Below are positions 45,401-53,464 of a stretch of 64,000 nucleotides of DNA, piece by piece. How positions within the stretch are numbered: position 1 is the first letter of the stretch; each line of letters starts with the position of its first letter. The translations under genes and the position numbers were made by a program. The notes under the pieces were generated by a model. That model searched no databases. It was not told the DNA's origin and saw only the letters and a program-made list of their open reading frames with translations. This DNA comes from Algiphilus sp965216485 (GTDB lineage Bacteria; Pseudomonadota; Gammaproteobacteria; Nevskiales; Nevskiaceae): the NCBI RefSeq assembly GCF_965216485.1, contig NZ_OZ244162.1:2604001-2668000 (forward strand), given 5' to 3'.

Positions 45401-46014
45401 AGTTCGACGCCCTTTTGCGCCTTGATGCCGCTGCGGAAGGCGTGCTTGATGTCGCGCATCTCAGTGACGGTATCGGCGATATCGTTCAGTGCGTCCGGCG
45501 CGCCGCGGCCAGTGACCACCACATGCTGCATGGCCGGGCGCGCGTCGAGATCGGCGAGTACGGTCTCCAGGTCAAGGTACTTGTACTTCAGCGCGATATT
45601 GAATTCGTCGAGCACCACCAGCGCGACCTCCGGATCGCGCAGCAGGCTCCGCGCCACCTCCCAGGCCGCGGCGGCCGCGCGCATGTCCTGTTCGCGGTCC
45701 TGGGTTTCCCAGGTATAGCCCTCGCCCATGACGTGATAGCGCACGGCGTCAAACTGGCGGAAGAAGGCCTCTTCGCCCGTCGCGAACTTGCCTTTGATGA
45801 ACTGCACCACGCCGACCTGCATGCCGTGGCCGAGGGCACGCGCCACCATGCCGAAGGCCGAGGAGGACTTGCCCTTGCCGTTGCCGGTATGCACCAGCAG
45901 CACCCCGCGCTCGTCCTGGGCGTCGGCGATCCGTCCGTCCACCACCGCCTTGCGTCGCTGCATGCGCTCACGGTGGCGGGCATTGCGGGCCGCTTCGTCA
46001 TCAGCTTGGCTCAT
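45397..46014 (-). CDS. cobO: Cob(I)yrinic acid a,c-diamide adenosyltransferase CobO (CobA type)
   Basis: This 205-residue ATP:corrinoid adenosyltransferase adds the 5'-deoxyadenosyl upper ligand. The N-terminal helix, P-loop GNGKGKSSSAFG (G44-), VVQFIKGKF, GEGYTWETQD and LVVLDEFNIALKYKYL are characteristic. A strong SD (GGAGGATCC before ATG 46014) marks a fresh ribosome entry, since a 64-base gap with a hairpin separates it from the lipoprotein gene. Confidence 0.97.
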   Translation of the reverse strand: MSQADDEAARNARHRERMQRRKAVVDGRIADAQDERGVLLVHTGNGKGKSSSAFGMVARALGHGMQVGVVQFIKGKFATGEEAFFRQFDAVRYHVMGEGYTWETQDREQDMRAAAAAWEVARSLLRDPEVALVVLDEFNIALKYKYLDLETVLADLDARPAMQHVVVTGRGAPDALNDIADTVTEMRDIKHAFRSGIKAQKGVEL

Positions 46015-46045
46015 GGATCCTCCGGTCCTGATAGATTGCAGGTCA

Positions 46046-46069
46046 CGCGCCCTCCCGAGGAAGGGCGCG
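46046..46069 (-). terminator. Hairpin between lipoprotein gene and cobO
   Basis: An 8-bp G+C stem (CGCGCCCT with AGGGCGCG) closes on an 8-base loop just after the lipoprotein stop codon. No T run follows, so it may reduce readthrough or protect the upstream mRNA, lowering cobO expression relative to btuB. Confidence 0.45.
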
Positions 46070-46078
46070 CTCCAGGCC

Positions 46079-47287
46079 CTACTCGGCGAAGCGGATGGCC
46101 GCCGGATTCTGGATCAGACCGATCGTCTGCAGGCGCTGCTGATTCGTGGCGAGCACTTCGATGCGCGGCATGTCGGCCGAGCCAATCCCCACCCACAGAT
46201 TGCCATCCGGGCTACCCGCCAGTGCGGAGATGTTGACGCCGTCATATCCGCTGACGGGCGTGTGCTGCACCGTGCCGGTGGAGGGATCGAAAGCGAACAG
46301 CGACTCATTCTGAAAACCCTCCAGACCCGTAAAGAAGGCCGTGTCCGCGTCCAGGATCACCAGATCGTCAATAGACCCATAGGGGTGCTCGCCACTGGTT
46401 TCCGGACCATCGTCCACCACCAGCGTGGTCGAGAAATCGCCCGTGTCGATGCGCACGATGCCACCGTTGTAACGTCGCGGCTCGCCACGGAAGCTGGCGA
46501 AGGGGTCGCCGATAGCCGCCACGAACAGGCCAAGCCCGCGCTCGAAAGCCAAACTGCTTGGATTGCGCACGTCCAGGGGAATGCCCTTGCGGTTGGATGC
46601 GTCGTCGTTGGGGTTGGTGTCGATCTCTTCATCGGTGGCCACGTCAAAGACGGCGACGTAAGGCTGGGTGTCGGGGTCCGAGGGCGCGTTATCCACGGTG
46701 CGCTGCATCAGCACGTACAGACGGTTGTCGATGACCACGCCGTCAACGGCCTCGACTGCGCCGTTCGCGTCCGCATCCCGGTAGGCGCTCAGATCGAGTT
46801 CGCCCAGCTTGAAGCTGGATTCATTTTCGGCGCTGGGATCGACGATCCAGACCTTGTCGGTCTCTCGACGCATGACATAGGCCTTGCGTGCGTCCACGAA
46901 GGCCATGGCCACGGGGTTGCTGGTCGCAGCCTCCGGATTATCGAGAGTCGAGTACTCGTAGATGCGCTGTGTGGGCGCCTCGAAATCGTACTTGGCCACG
47001 GTGTCGATCTGGAAGCGACCGATCGGGTAGAAGTGGCCGCCGAAGCGCTCCACCGTGTAATCCGATTGGTCGCGCGGCGTCAGCCCGCCGGTGGTTTCGA
47101 ATGCATTGTCGAGATCGACCAGCTGGGTATCCGAGCCGCTGAAGTCCGGCGCAATGGTCGCGACCACGGCAACCTTGGCGCCAGCCACCGAGGTGTTACC
47201 ACCGTTGCCGCCTGAACCGCCGCAAGCGACCAGCAGCAGTGCGGCCAGCGCGGCGCTCGCCGTACGGAAAGAGGAGGTTGTCGTCAT
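46079..47287 (-). CDS. Beta-propeller-like lipoprotein coupled to BtuB (possible BtuG analogue)
   Basis: This 402-residue lipoprotein has a signal ending LLLVAC (about Cys24), then a Gly/Asn spacer (GGSGGNGGNTS). The rest is beta-rich with repeated Asp/Gly turns and repeat-like blocks: AYVMRRETDKVWIVDP, RLYVLMQRT...YVAVFDV, LFVAAIGDPFASFRGE, DTAFFTGLEGFQNESLFAFDP and NLWVGIGSADMPRIEVL. This is consistent with a six- to eight-bladed propeller. GGGAG lies seven bases before ATG 47287. It follows btuB after 14 bases. In Bacteroidetes, BtuG is a propeller lipoprotein that captures B12 on top of BtuB; a similar role here is an inference from position and fold. Confidence 0.78.
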   Translation of the reverse strand: MTTTSSFRTASAALAALLLVACGGSGGNGGNTSVAGAKVAVVATIAPDFSGSDTQLVDLDNAFETTGGLTPRDQSDYTVERFGGHFYPIGRFQIDTVAKYDFEAPTQRIYEYSTLDNPEAATSNPVAMAFVDARKAYVMRRETDKVWIVDPSAENESSFKLGELDLSAYRDADANGAVEAVDGVVIDNRLYVLMQRTVDNAPSDPDTQPYVAVFDVATDEEIDTNPNDDASNRKGIPLDVRNPSSLAFERGLGLFVAAIGDPFASFRGEPRRYNGGIVRIDTGDFSTTLVVDDGPETSGEHPYGSIDDLVILDADTAFFTGLEGFQNESLFAFDPSTGTVQHTPVSGYDGVNISALAGSPDGNLWVGIGSADMPRIEVLATNQQRLQTIGLIQNPAAIRFAE

Positions 47288-47301
47288 TGCCATACTCCCT
47301 G

Positions 47302-49323
47302 TCATTGAATGGTGTAGGAAAGCGTGGCCAGCACCGAACGGCCTGGCGTGGGGAAGCGATTGATGTCGAGAAAGTTCTCGTCGAGCAGATTGCGCAGCGT
47401 CAGATCCAGCGTGAGCGCCCGCCACTCCGTAGTGATGGAAGTGCTGATTTCGTCCTTGTCGTCCGCGCGCACACCGTTGGCGGGGTCATAGAACAGATCC
47501 CCGCTGTGGCGGTAGTCCAGGGACCAGCGCAGCCAGGCATGGTGCAGGCTCAGCCCGACGTCGTAGCGCCGGTGATAGAGGCCGGGGAGCTGCTTGCCGC
47601 GCGCACTGCGGATGCGGCTCTGGTTTTCAGTGCTGAGCAGGGTTGTCCCGGCGCGCCATTCCATCCAGGGACGCGGCGTCCAGCGCAGATCCGCGGCGAC
47701 ACCAACTCGGAGCGCTTCGCCGATATTCTGCGGCTGGCCGATGCCGCGGCTGTTGAAGATGGTGACGATGGTGTCCCGGGTCTTGCGCGCGAAGACGGTG
47801 GCACTGCCATTCCATTGCGCGAACTGGAACTCCACGCCCGCGTCGGCGCTCAGGGCCTTTTCGGGTTCCAGCTCCGGTGCGCCCTCGAACAAGCCGCGTG
47901 CGCCGAACTTCTCATCTAGCGTGGGGATGCGCACCAGCCAGCCGGCATTGGCCTTGCCCTGCAGCAGCGGCGTGATCCACCACTTGAGGCCGAGCTGCGC
48001 CGTGGTCGCCGCCTCGCCGTCGCCGGGCTGTTCGGTGGCGCGGAAGCGATCCAGACGATCGTCCACCCAGGTCTGGCGCAGCAGACCGCTGAAAATCCAG
48101 TCGTGCAGGGGCGTCCATTCATTCGACACGCCCAGCACCACGGTCTGCCGACGCGCATCCACCTGGCGCTCATCCTCCAGGCGGTCGTCCTGCTGTAGCC
48201 GATCCTCGCGCCAATCCAGTCCCAGTACGAGGCGATGACTGCCCCATTGCACGCCGGCCGCATTGAAGGCACCAAGGCGCCATAACTCGGTCGCAATGCG
48301 GTTGCTGCCCAGCCCGACATCGCTTTCGGGGTCGTCGAAGACCTCGTCGTTGTGCGACAGCATCAGGTGATGGCCGACATCGACATCGCCGAGTGCATAG
48401 TCGAGACGCGCCTGGCCGCGTGTGTTCCGCTGCCCGAGGCTGGCGGTATCGCTTCGCTGATTGAGGCTGGTGGGCAATTCCTTGTCGGAATCGCTGTGCT
48501 GCATCTGCGCCTGAAGGCGCAGGCCGGACCAACGCCGGGTGGCCTTCAGGAAGAGGCTGTGCTGATCGAAGCCATCGTTCTGGCGGCGCGCACTCTCGGT
48601 CCGGAAAAGATGGGCCTCCACCGGAAAGTCATTGTCGGCATGGGTATGGCTGGCTGCGGCGATCAGGCGCCAGCCACCCAGTGAGCCCCACAAACTGGCC
48701 TCGCCGTAGCGCGTCCCGAAGGAGCCATAGCTGCCGCGCAGCACGGCACTCGCTTCACCAGCCGGAATATTGCGGGTGCGGAAATCAATGGCACCGGCCA
48801 GATTGGCGTCACCCAACTGCAGCGGCGTGAAGTCCGGATAGACCACGATGCGCTCAATCAAGGCCGGCGGCAGCGGATTGAAATCCGCGCCGCCGTTCTG
48901 CGGGCTGTTGAGCAGCAGTCCGTCGAGATAGATGTTGACCTGCTCGCCGGTGGATCCACGCAGCGCCACGCGGTTGAAGGCCCCCACGCCGCCCAGGCTG
49001 TTGACCTGCACGCCGGGCAGTGCGTCGAGCAGCTCGCCCATTTGCGTATAGCGATCGGCGAAAGCACCGCGCTCGACACTGCGACTGAAACCGGTGTAGC
49101 TATGCAGGTCTACTTCAGTCGGCGCCAGCCCGTCGGCATCGCCGTGCCCGGTGACGATGACGTCCTGCAGCGGCGTGACTGCATCGGCCTCATCGGTGGA
49201 GGCGCCCCACGCCATTCCGCTCGCCACCAGGGTCCACGCGATCGTCAAGCCCAGGAGAAGCGCGAAGGGCACTGCGCCAGAGGTGGTACGGCATGCCGCG
49301 CGATGCGGCTGAGTTTGTCCCAA
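47302..49323 (-). CDS. btuB: TonB-dependent cobalamin receptor BtuB
   Basis: This 673-residue outer-membrane receptor has a signal peptide (core VPFALLLGLTIAWTLVASG), a TonB box-like PLQDVIVTG, a plug domain (GELLDALPGVQVNSLGGVG, VALRGSTGEQVNIYLDGLLL) and a 22-strand-type barrel. It ends ...GRSVLATLSYTIQ rather than in a terminal aromatic residue. The TTG at 49323 is chosen because GGGAG lies nine bases upstream and it gives a normal signal peptide; the longer frame would run into the riboswitch. It imports B12 to the periplasm for BtuFCD. Expression should be repressed by adenosylcobalamin through the upstream riboswitch. Confidence 0.93.
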   Translation of the reverse strand: MGQTQPHRAACRTTSGAVPFALLLGLTIAWTLVASGMAWGASTDEADAVTPLQDVIVTGHGDADGLAPTEVDLHSYTGFSRSVERGAFADRYTQMGELLDALPGVQVNSLGGVGAFNRVALRGSTGEQVNIYLDGLLLNSPQNGGADFNPLPPALIERIVVYPDFTPLQLGDANLAGAIDFRTRNIPAGEASAVLRGSYGSFGTRYGEASLWGSLGGWRLIAAASHTHADNDFPVEAHLFRTESARRQNDGFDQHSLFLKATRRWSGLRLQAQMQHSDSDKELPTSLNQRSDTASLGQRNTRGQARLDYALGDVDVGHHLMLSHNDEVFDDPESDVGLGSNRIATELWRLGAFNAAGVQWGSHRLVLGLDWREDRLQQDDRLEDERQVDARRQTVVLGVSNEWTPLHDWIFSGLLRQTWVDDRLDRFRATEQPGDGEAATTAQLGLKWWITPLLQGKANAGWLVRIPTLDEKFGARGLFEGAPELEPEKALSADAGVEFQFAQWNGSATVFARKTRDTIVTIFNSRGIGQPQNIGEALRVGVAADLRWTPRPWMEWRAGTTLLSTENQSRIRSARGKQLPGLYHRRYDVGLSLHHAWLRWSLDYRHSGDLFYDPANGVRADDKDEISTSITTEWRALTLDLTLRNLLDENFLDINRFPTPGRSVLATLSYTIQ

Positions 49324-49332
49324 TGTCGATCG

Positions 49333-49337
49333 CTCCC
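49333..49337 (-). promoter_or_regulatory. Shine-Dalgarno for the TTG start of btuB
   Basis: GGGAG on the minus strand is nine bases from TTG 49323. No in-frame ATG lies between the riboswitch and the signal peptide. Confidence 0.55.
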
Positions 49338-49460
49338 GACCACGCACACCCGCGCGGCCCTGTGTACAAGACAAAGGCGACGGAAGGGACAAGGGACGCG
49401 ACGCAGCATCATCGCCGCGCTCACGCACTGCTCGCGCCCTCCGCGCGCCAAGGCATGCTC

Positions 49461-49675
49461 CGGGCCGGTCTCCGGGCTCGCGTACTGAGGTGGGCTCACC
49501 TCGGGGTTGGGCACCTTCCCATGCCTGCCTCGGCACAGTGGCTCATTCGCCCGACCCTGCACGCTTACCGTTGCGGGGGCAGCGTCGGCCTTGCGAGGGT
49601 CCCGTATTCAAGAACGCGGACCTTTGCGCACCGACTTCCCGTTTAACCTGCAAGCGATCGCATGCAGGCACCTGG
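49461..49675 (-). ncRNA. Cobalamin (B12) riboswitch
   Basis: On the minus strand the leader carries the ordered cobalamin-riboswitch motifs: GGTGCC at the 5' end, AAACGGGAAGTCGGTG, GCCGACGCTGCCCCCGCAAC, GGTAAGC, GAGCCACTG, a hairpin stem (GGCATGGGAAGGTGCC) and the B12 box AGCCCGGAGACCGGCC at 49463-49478. It lies 138 bases before the btuB TTG, so the expression platform sits between. Binding of adenosylcobalamin should turn off btuB and the following cob operon. Confidence 0.95.
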
Positions 49676-49814
49676 AACGGGGCGCATGCTAAGCGCCCGT
49701 CCAAACGCCGTCAAACCGGCGCGGTCCAGAATGACTGCATGCCGGCGCTTCCAGGCTTGCTATGGTGAAAAAGAGCCCGCTCCGGCTCGATGTCGCCAAC
49801 CCACTCATTTTGCG

Positions 49815-50780
49815 ATGAATCCATCCATGCTCACCGCTGTCTCTCTGCGCCGACGCCTGCACTCGGCACGACCGATGGCCCTGGCGATGCTGGCGCTCTT
49901 CGTGGGCGGCTTCGCGCCTGTGGCGGCCGCGGAGCTGCGTCTGCGTGACGATGCGGGCAACAACGTCACACTCGAGAGGCCCGCGCAGCGCATCGTAAGC
50001 CTGGCGCCGCATCTGACCGAGAATCTGTTTGCCATCGGCGCGGGCGATCAGGTCGTGGGCGCGGTGAGCTTCAGCGACTACCCCGACGCGGCTCAAGAAG
50101 TGCCTCGCGTGGGCGGCTATTCGCGTATCGATCTGGAGCGCGTGTTGGCGCTGGAGCCCGACCTGGTGGTGGCATGGCGCAGTGGCAATGATCCCGCACA
50201 GGTGGACCGCTTGCGCCAACTCGGCATCCCTGTATACACGTCAGAACCACGCACTTTTGCCGCCATTAGCGACACTTTGATACAACTTGGCACCCTTAGC
50301 GGCAATATGGAAGCGGCCGGCAGGGTTGCCGCTCAGCTGCGCGACGGGGTTGCCACGCTGCGCGAACGCTACGCCGAGGCCACTCCTGTACGCGTCTTCT
50401 ACCAGGTCTGGGAGGCGCCGCTGATGACGGTGAGCGACGCGCACCTGATTGCGCAGGCAATCGCGTTGTGTGGGGGCGAGAACGTCTTCGCGAATCTGGA
50501 CAGCCTGATTCCCCGGGTCGACCGGGAGTCGGTGCTGTCGGCGGACCCGGAAGTGATCGTGGCCGGCGGCATGGGCGAGGACCGGCGCGACTGGCTTGAG
50601 GCGTGGAAGCAGTGGCCAAAGCTGACGGCCGTGCGGGAAGAACAACTGGTGTTCATTCCCCCCTCGCTCATTCAACGCCACACGCCCCGCGTGCTCGAAG
50701 GCACGCGCATGCTGTGCGAGGCGTTGGATCGCGCACGCCACAGTCAACGATCGGCATCCAACGCGGCCCCCTCGCCGTGA
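49815..50780 (+). CDS. btuF: Periplasmic cobalamin-binding protein BtuF
   Basis: This 321-residue substrate-binding protein of the B12 ABC importer has a signal peptide (about 1-38, core MALAMLALFVGGFAPVAAA). The mature type III binding fold has RIVSLAPHLTENLFAIGAGDQVVG, GGYSRIDLERVLALEPDLVVAW, a long linker helix and VFYQVWEAPLMTVSD. ATG 49815 is used; ATG 49827 is also possible. It is divergent from the riboswitch-controlled btuB operon and followed by btuC with a TGATG overlap. I see no second riboswitch in the 140 bases before it. Confidence 0.93.
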   Translation: MNPSMLTAVSLRRRLHSARPMALAMLALFVGGFAPVAAAELRLRDDAGNNVTLERPAQRIVSLAPHLTENLFAIGAGDQVVGAVSFSDYPDAAQEVPRVGGYSRIDLERVLALEPDLVVAWRSGNDPAQVDRLRQLGIPVYTSEPRTFAAISDTLIQLGTLSGNMEAAGRVAAQLRDGVATLRERYAEATPVRVFYQVWEAPLMTVSDAHLIAQAIALCGGENVFANLDSLIPRVDRESVLSADPEVIVAGGMGEDRRDWLEAWKQWPKLTAVREEQLVFIPPSLIQRHTPRVLEGTRMLCEALDRARHSQRSASNAAPSP

Positions 50781-51751
50781 TGCACACACTGCGCAGCCTG
50801 CTCATCCTGGGCCCCGCATCACTGCTCGCCCTGGGCGTGGCCGTGACCTATGGCAGCGTCCCGCTGGCCTGGAGCGATGTGCTCGCCGTGCTGACCGGGG
50901 GCGGCGAGCCCCTGCATCGCACGATGCTGCTTGAGTTGCGGCTGCCACGTGCACTCAGTGCCTTTGCCGTCGGAGGCTTGCTGTCCGTGGCGGGGGCCTT
51001 GATGCAGGTGCTGCTACGCAATCCACTGGCCGATCCCTATGTGCTTGGGCTATCGGGTGGCGCCGCGGTGGGGGCACTGCTGGCGATGCTGGCTGGCCTC
51101 GGCGCCGCCGTGGTATCAGGGGCCGCTTTCATCGGCGCCCTGGTGTCCACAGCCATCGTGTTCGGCACCGCCCACGGCACCGGGAGCTGGACGCCCACCC
51201 GGCTGCTGCTCACCGGCGTAGTGGTTGCCGCGGGATGGTCCGCGCTGATCAGCTTTCTGCTCGCCATCAGCCCCGCCCGTGACCTCCCCGGCATGCTGTT
51301 CTGGCTGATGGGCGATCTCGCCAATGCGACGCGGCCCTGGCCACCGCTGCTGGTGCTGCTGCTGGTGCTCGGCGTGGCGATTCCCTTTGGCCGCAGCCTG
51401 AACGTGCTGGCACGCGGCCCCCAGCAGGCTGCCTCGCTGGGGGTGGCGGTACGACGCCTGGAATGGACGGTCTACCTCGGCGCCGCGCTGATTACCGCCA
51501 CTGCGGTCACGGTCGCCGGCAGCGTCGGCTTCGTCGGGCTCATCGTGCCGCACATGCTGCGCCTGCTGATCGGCTACGACCAACGCCTTCTTCTGCCCGC
51601 CTCGGCGCTGGCCGGTGGCACCCTGCTGGTGCTCGCCGATACGCTGGCGCGCACCATCCTCGCCCCCGAACAATTGCCGGTCGGCGTCATCACCGCCATG
51701 CTGGGCGTGCCCATCTTTCTGTGGCTGCTGCATCGGAGCCAGGCTTCATGA
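50780..51751 (+). CDS. btuC: Cobalamin ABC transporter permease BtuC
   Basis: This 323-residue inner-membrane permease of the FecCD/BtuC family has about ten hydrophobic segments. LRLPRALSAFAVGGLLSVAGALMQ and NPLADPYVLGLSGGAAVGALLA are the usual family blocks, and GSVGFVGLIVPHMLRLL with the following loop contacts BtuD. It forms a homodimer. The start codon overlaps the btuF stop (TGATG). The C-terminus overlaps btuD by ATGA. Confidence 0.95.
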   Translation: MHTLRSLLILGPASLLALGVAVTYGSVPLAWSDVLAVLTGGGEPLHRTMLLELRLPRALSAFAVGGLLSVAGALMQVLLRNPLADPYVLGLSGGAAVGALLAMLAGLGAAVVSGAAFIGALVSTAIVFGTAHGTGSWTPTRLLLTGVVVAAGWSALISFLLAISPARDLPGMLFWLMGDLANATRPWPPLLVLLLVLGVAIPFGRSLNVLARGPQQAASLGVAVRRLEWTVYLGAALITATAVTVAGSVGFVGLIVPHMLRLLIGYDQRLLLPASALAGGTLLVLADTLARTILAPEQLPVGVITAMLGVPIFLWLLHRSQAS

Positions 51752-52527
51752 GCCAGCCCCTGATGGCACTGGACAGCCTCTGCGTTGACGTCCCGGAACG
51801 CGCCGATGGCGATCCGCTGCGTTGCCGCTTCGAGGGCGGCCAGTCCTGGGCCATCCTCGGCCCGAACGGCGCCGGCAAGACCACCCTGCTGATGACCCTC
51901 GCCGGCCTGCGCGCACCCCGCCGCGGCCGCATCCTGCTCGACGGAATGGATCTGACCCGTCTCCCGCGTCGACGCGTTGCACAACGTCTCGGCGTGCTCT
52001 TTCAGCACCATCACGATGGTTTTCCCGCCACCGTGCGCGAAACCGCGCTGATGGGCCGGCATCCGCACCTGCGCGCCTGGGAACTGGAGCACGCCGACGA
52101 TCTGCACGCCGCCGAAGCGGCCCTGGCACGCGTGGACCTGCTCGGCCTGGCTGAGCGCTCGGTGCAGACTCTCTCCGGCGGCGAGCGCCAGCGCCTCGCC
52201 TTTGCCACCCTGCTGACGCAGGACCCGACCCTGCTGCTGCTCGACGAGCCCACCAGTCATCTCGACCTGCATCACCAGATCGCCATGCTCGAAATGATCG
52301 GCCAAGAAGTGGCGGCAGGACGCTGCGCGATCATGGCCACCCACGACATCAATCTCGCTGCACGCTATTGCAGCCACGTGCTGCTGCTCTACCCGGATGG
52401 CCGTTCCTGCTGGGGCAGCACCGACATCATGCTGTCCGTACCCGCCCTCGAACAGCTCTATCGTCAGCCGCTGGCCACCGGAACAGTGGACGATCTACCG
52501 GTCTTTCTGCCGCGCACCAACAGCTAG
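51748..52527 (+). CDS. btuD: Cobalamin ABC transporter ATPase BtuD
   Basis: This 259-residue ATPase powers the BtuC dimer. Walker A GPNGAGKTT (about residue 39), Q-loop LFQHHHDGF, signature LSGGERQR, Walker B LLLLDEPTSHLD and switch His in MATHDIN are all intact. Translation starts in an ATGA overlap with btuC. The stop codon overlaps the end of the convergent 2H phosphoesterase gene. Confidence 0.95.
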   Translation: MSQPLMALDSLCVDVPERADGDPLRCRFEGGQSWAILGPNGAGKTTLLMTLAGLRAPRRGRILLDGMDLTRLPRRRVAQRLGVLFQHHHDGFPATVRETALMGRHPHLRAWELEHADDLHAAEAALARVDLLGLAERSVQTLSGGERQRLAFATLLTQDPTLLLLDEPTSHLDLHHQIAMLEMIGQEVAAGRCAIMATHDINLAARYCSHVLLLYPDGRSCWGSTDIMLSVPALEQLYRQPLATGTVDDLPVFLPRTNS

Positions 52528-53192
52528 CAGCAGTCTGCTCCGTGCAGCGGGATCCGCAGCACGGGGCGCAAGCAGCCGCCCTGCGCACGAGGATCGAAGA
52601 CCGCGAGCGTCACCTGCCGCACCGGCAGTTCGACACGCCCCCTCCAGGCCTGCGCGGCGTCGGCAATGACCCGCAGGGGGAAAACGTCACGGTAGGGCGC
52701 CAGCGTGATGTGGGGTACAAAATGCTGGCCCTGCGCAGCGGGGATGGTGGCGCACAGGAGACGATGCAGTTGTTGCAGCCCACCGTGCGGGTCGTGCACG
52801 CGCAAGAAGGCACAGCCATTGAAGCTGCCAATACCTCCCACCTGCACGGAGGCCGCCATGATGGCCGCCCCGTGCAACTGCGCCCTGTGATGGCGGCACT
52901 GTGCGGGGTCGTACTCGTCCGGCCGCATTGCCCTGCGCACCGGAAAACCCGCCGCAGCCAGCGTGATATGCGGTTGGCGCGGCGGTAGCGGTGCCAGCCA
53001 GCGACGCAGATGGCCATGTGCCCGGGCGCACAGCGCCCGCACCGATGCAGTGTCGGCCTCGATCATCCACACCGCATAGCGCCTGCGTCGCTGATGCCAG
53101 GCGACGCGCTGTGCCGGCGACAGCGGCGGCAGGCTGCAGCCACCAGCAAAGGCACTACCGATGCTTTGTACTGGCACCTCGCACACGCTCAT
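52524..53192 (-). CDS. 2H phosphoesterase / 2'-5' RNA ligase family protein
   Basis: This 222-residue protein has the two HxT motifs of the 2H phosphoesterase superfamily: QPHITLAAAG (about residue 75) and FVPHITLAPY (about residue 160). Members cleave cyclic 2',3'-phosphodiesters or oligonucleotides. GGAG lies six bases before ATG 53192. It is transcribed in the same direction as, and 272 bases downstream of, a diguanylate cyclase gene. The physiological substrate is unknown; its tail-to-tail position with btuD looks incidental. Confidence 0.82.
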   Translation of the reverse strand: MSVCEVPVQSIGSAFAGGCSLPPLSPAQRVAWHQRRRRYAVWMIEADTASVRALCARAHGHLRRWLAPLPPRQPHITLAAAGFPVRRAMRPDEYDPAQCRHHRAQLHGAAIMAASVQVGGIGSFNGCAFLRVHDPHGGLQQLHRLLCATIPAAQGQHFVPHITLAPYRDVFPLRVIADAAQAWRGRVELPVRQVTLAVFDPRAQGGCLRPVLRIPLHGADCC

Positions 53193-53464
53193 CCGAACTC
53201 CGCGCATCTGTTTCCGCTGTGAGCCAGGCGGAGACGCCTCCAGAGAGACCACGCCGCCCCTGAGCCGGCTGTATGGGCGTCGCCAAGAAGCGACGACCGC
53301 CGTGTAAGCGCACGGGCAATGACAATGCAGACCGACATCGCTGCCGCAAGCGGGGTTGCAAAGGGTACTGGTTCAGCGCCGATGGGGACGATAAAGAGGC
53401 ATACGTCCGGGCAGAGCACCGCCCGGCCTACGCGCCGGAGGGCGGTGGGGCAGCCCCGCCACGG
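53193..53464. other. Intergenic gap, nothing distinctive seen
   Basis: This gap of 272 bases lies between the 2H phosphoesterase start and the diguanylate cyclase stop. No hairpin with a T run, repeat or RNA gene is apparent. Frames reading through it on the plus strand are antisense to the cyclase gene. Confidence 0.4.

Noticed and set aside
45788..47215. 475-codon plus-strand frame
   Set aside because: Opposite cobO and the lipoprotein gene; no family resemblance.
49676..49814. Second B12 riboswitch for btuFCD
   Set aside because: Too little space and no B12 box on the plus strand before btuF.
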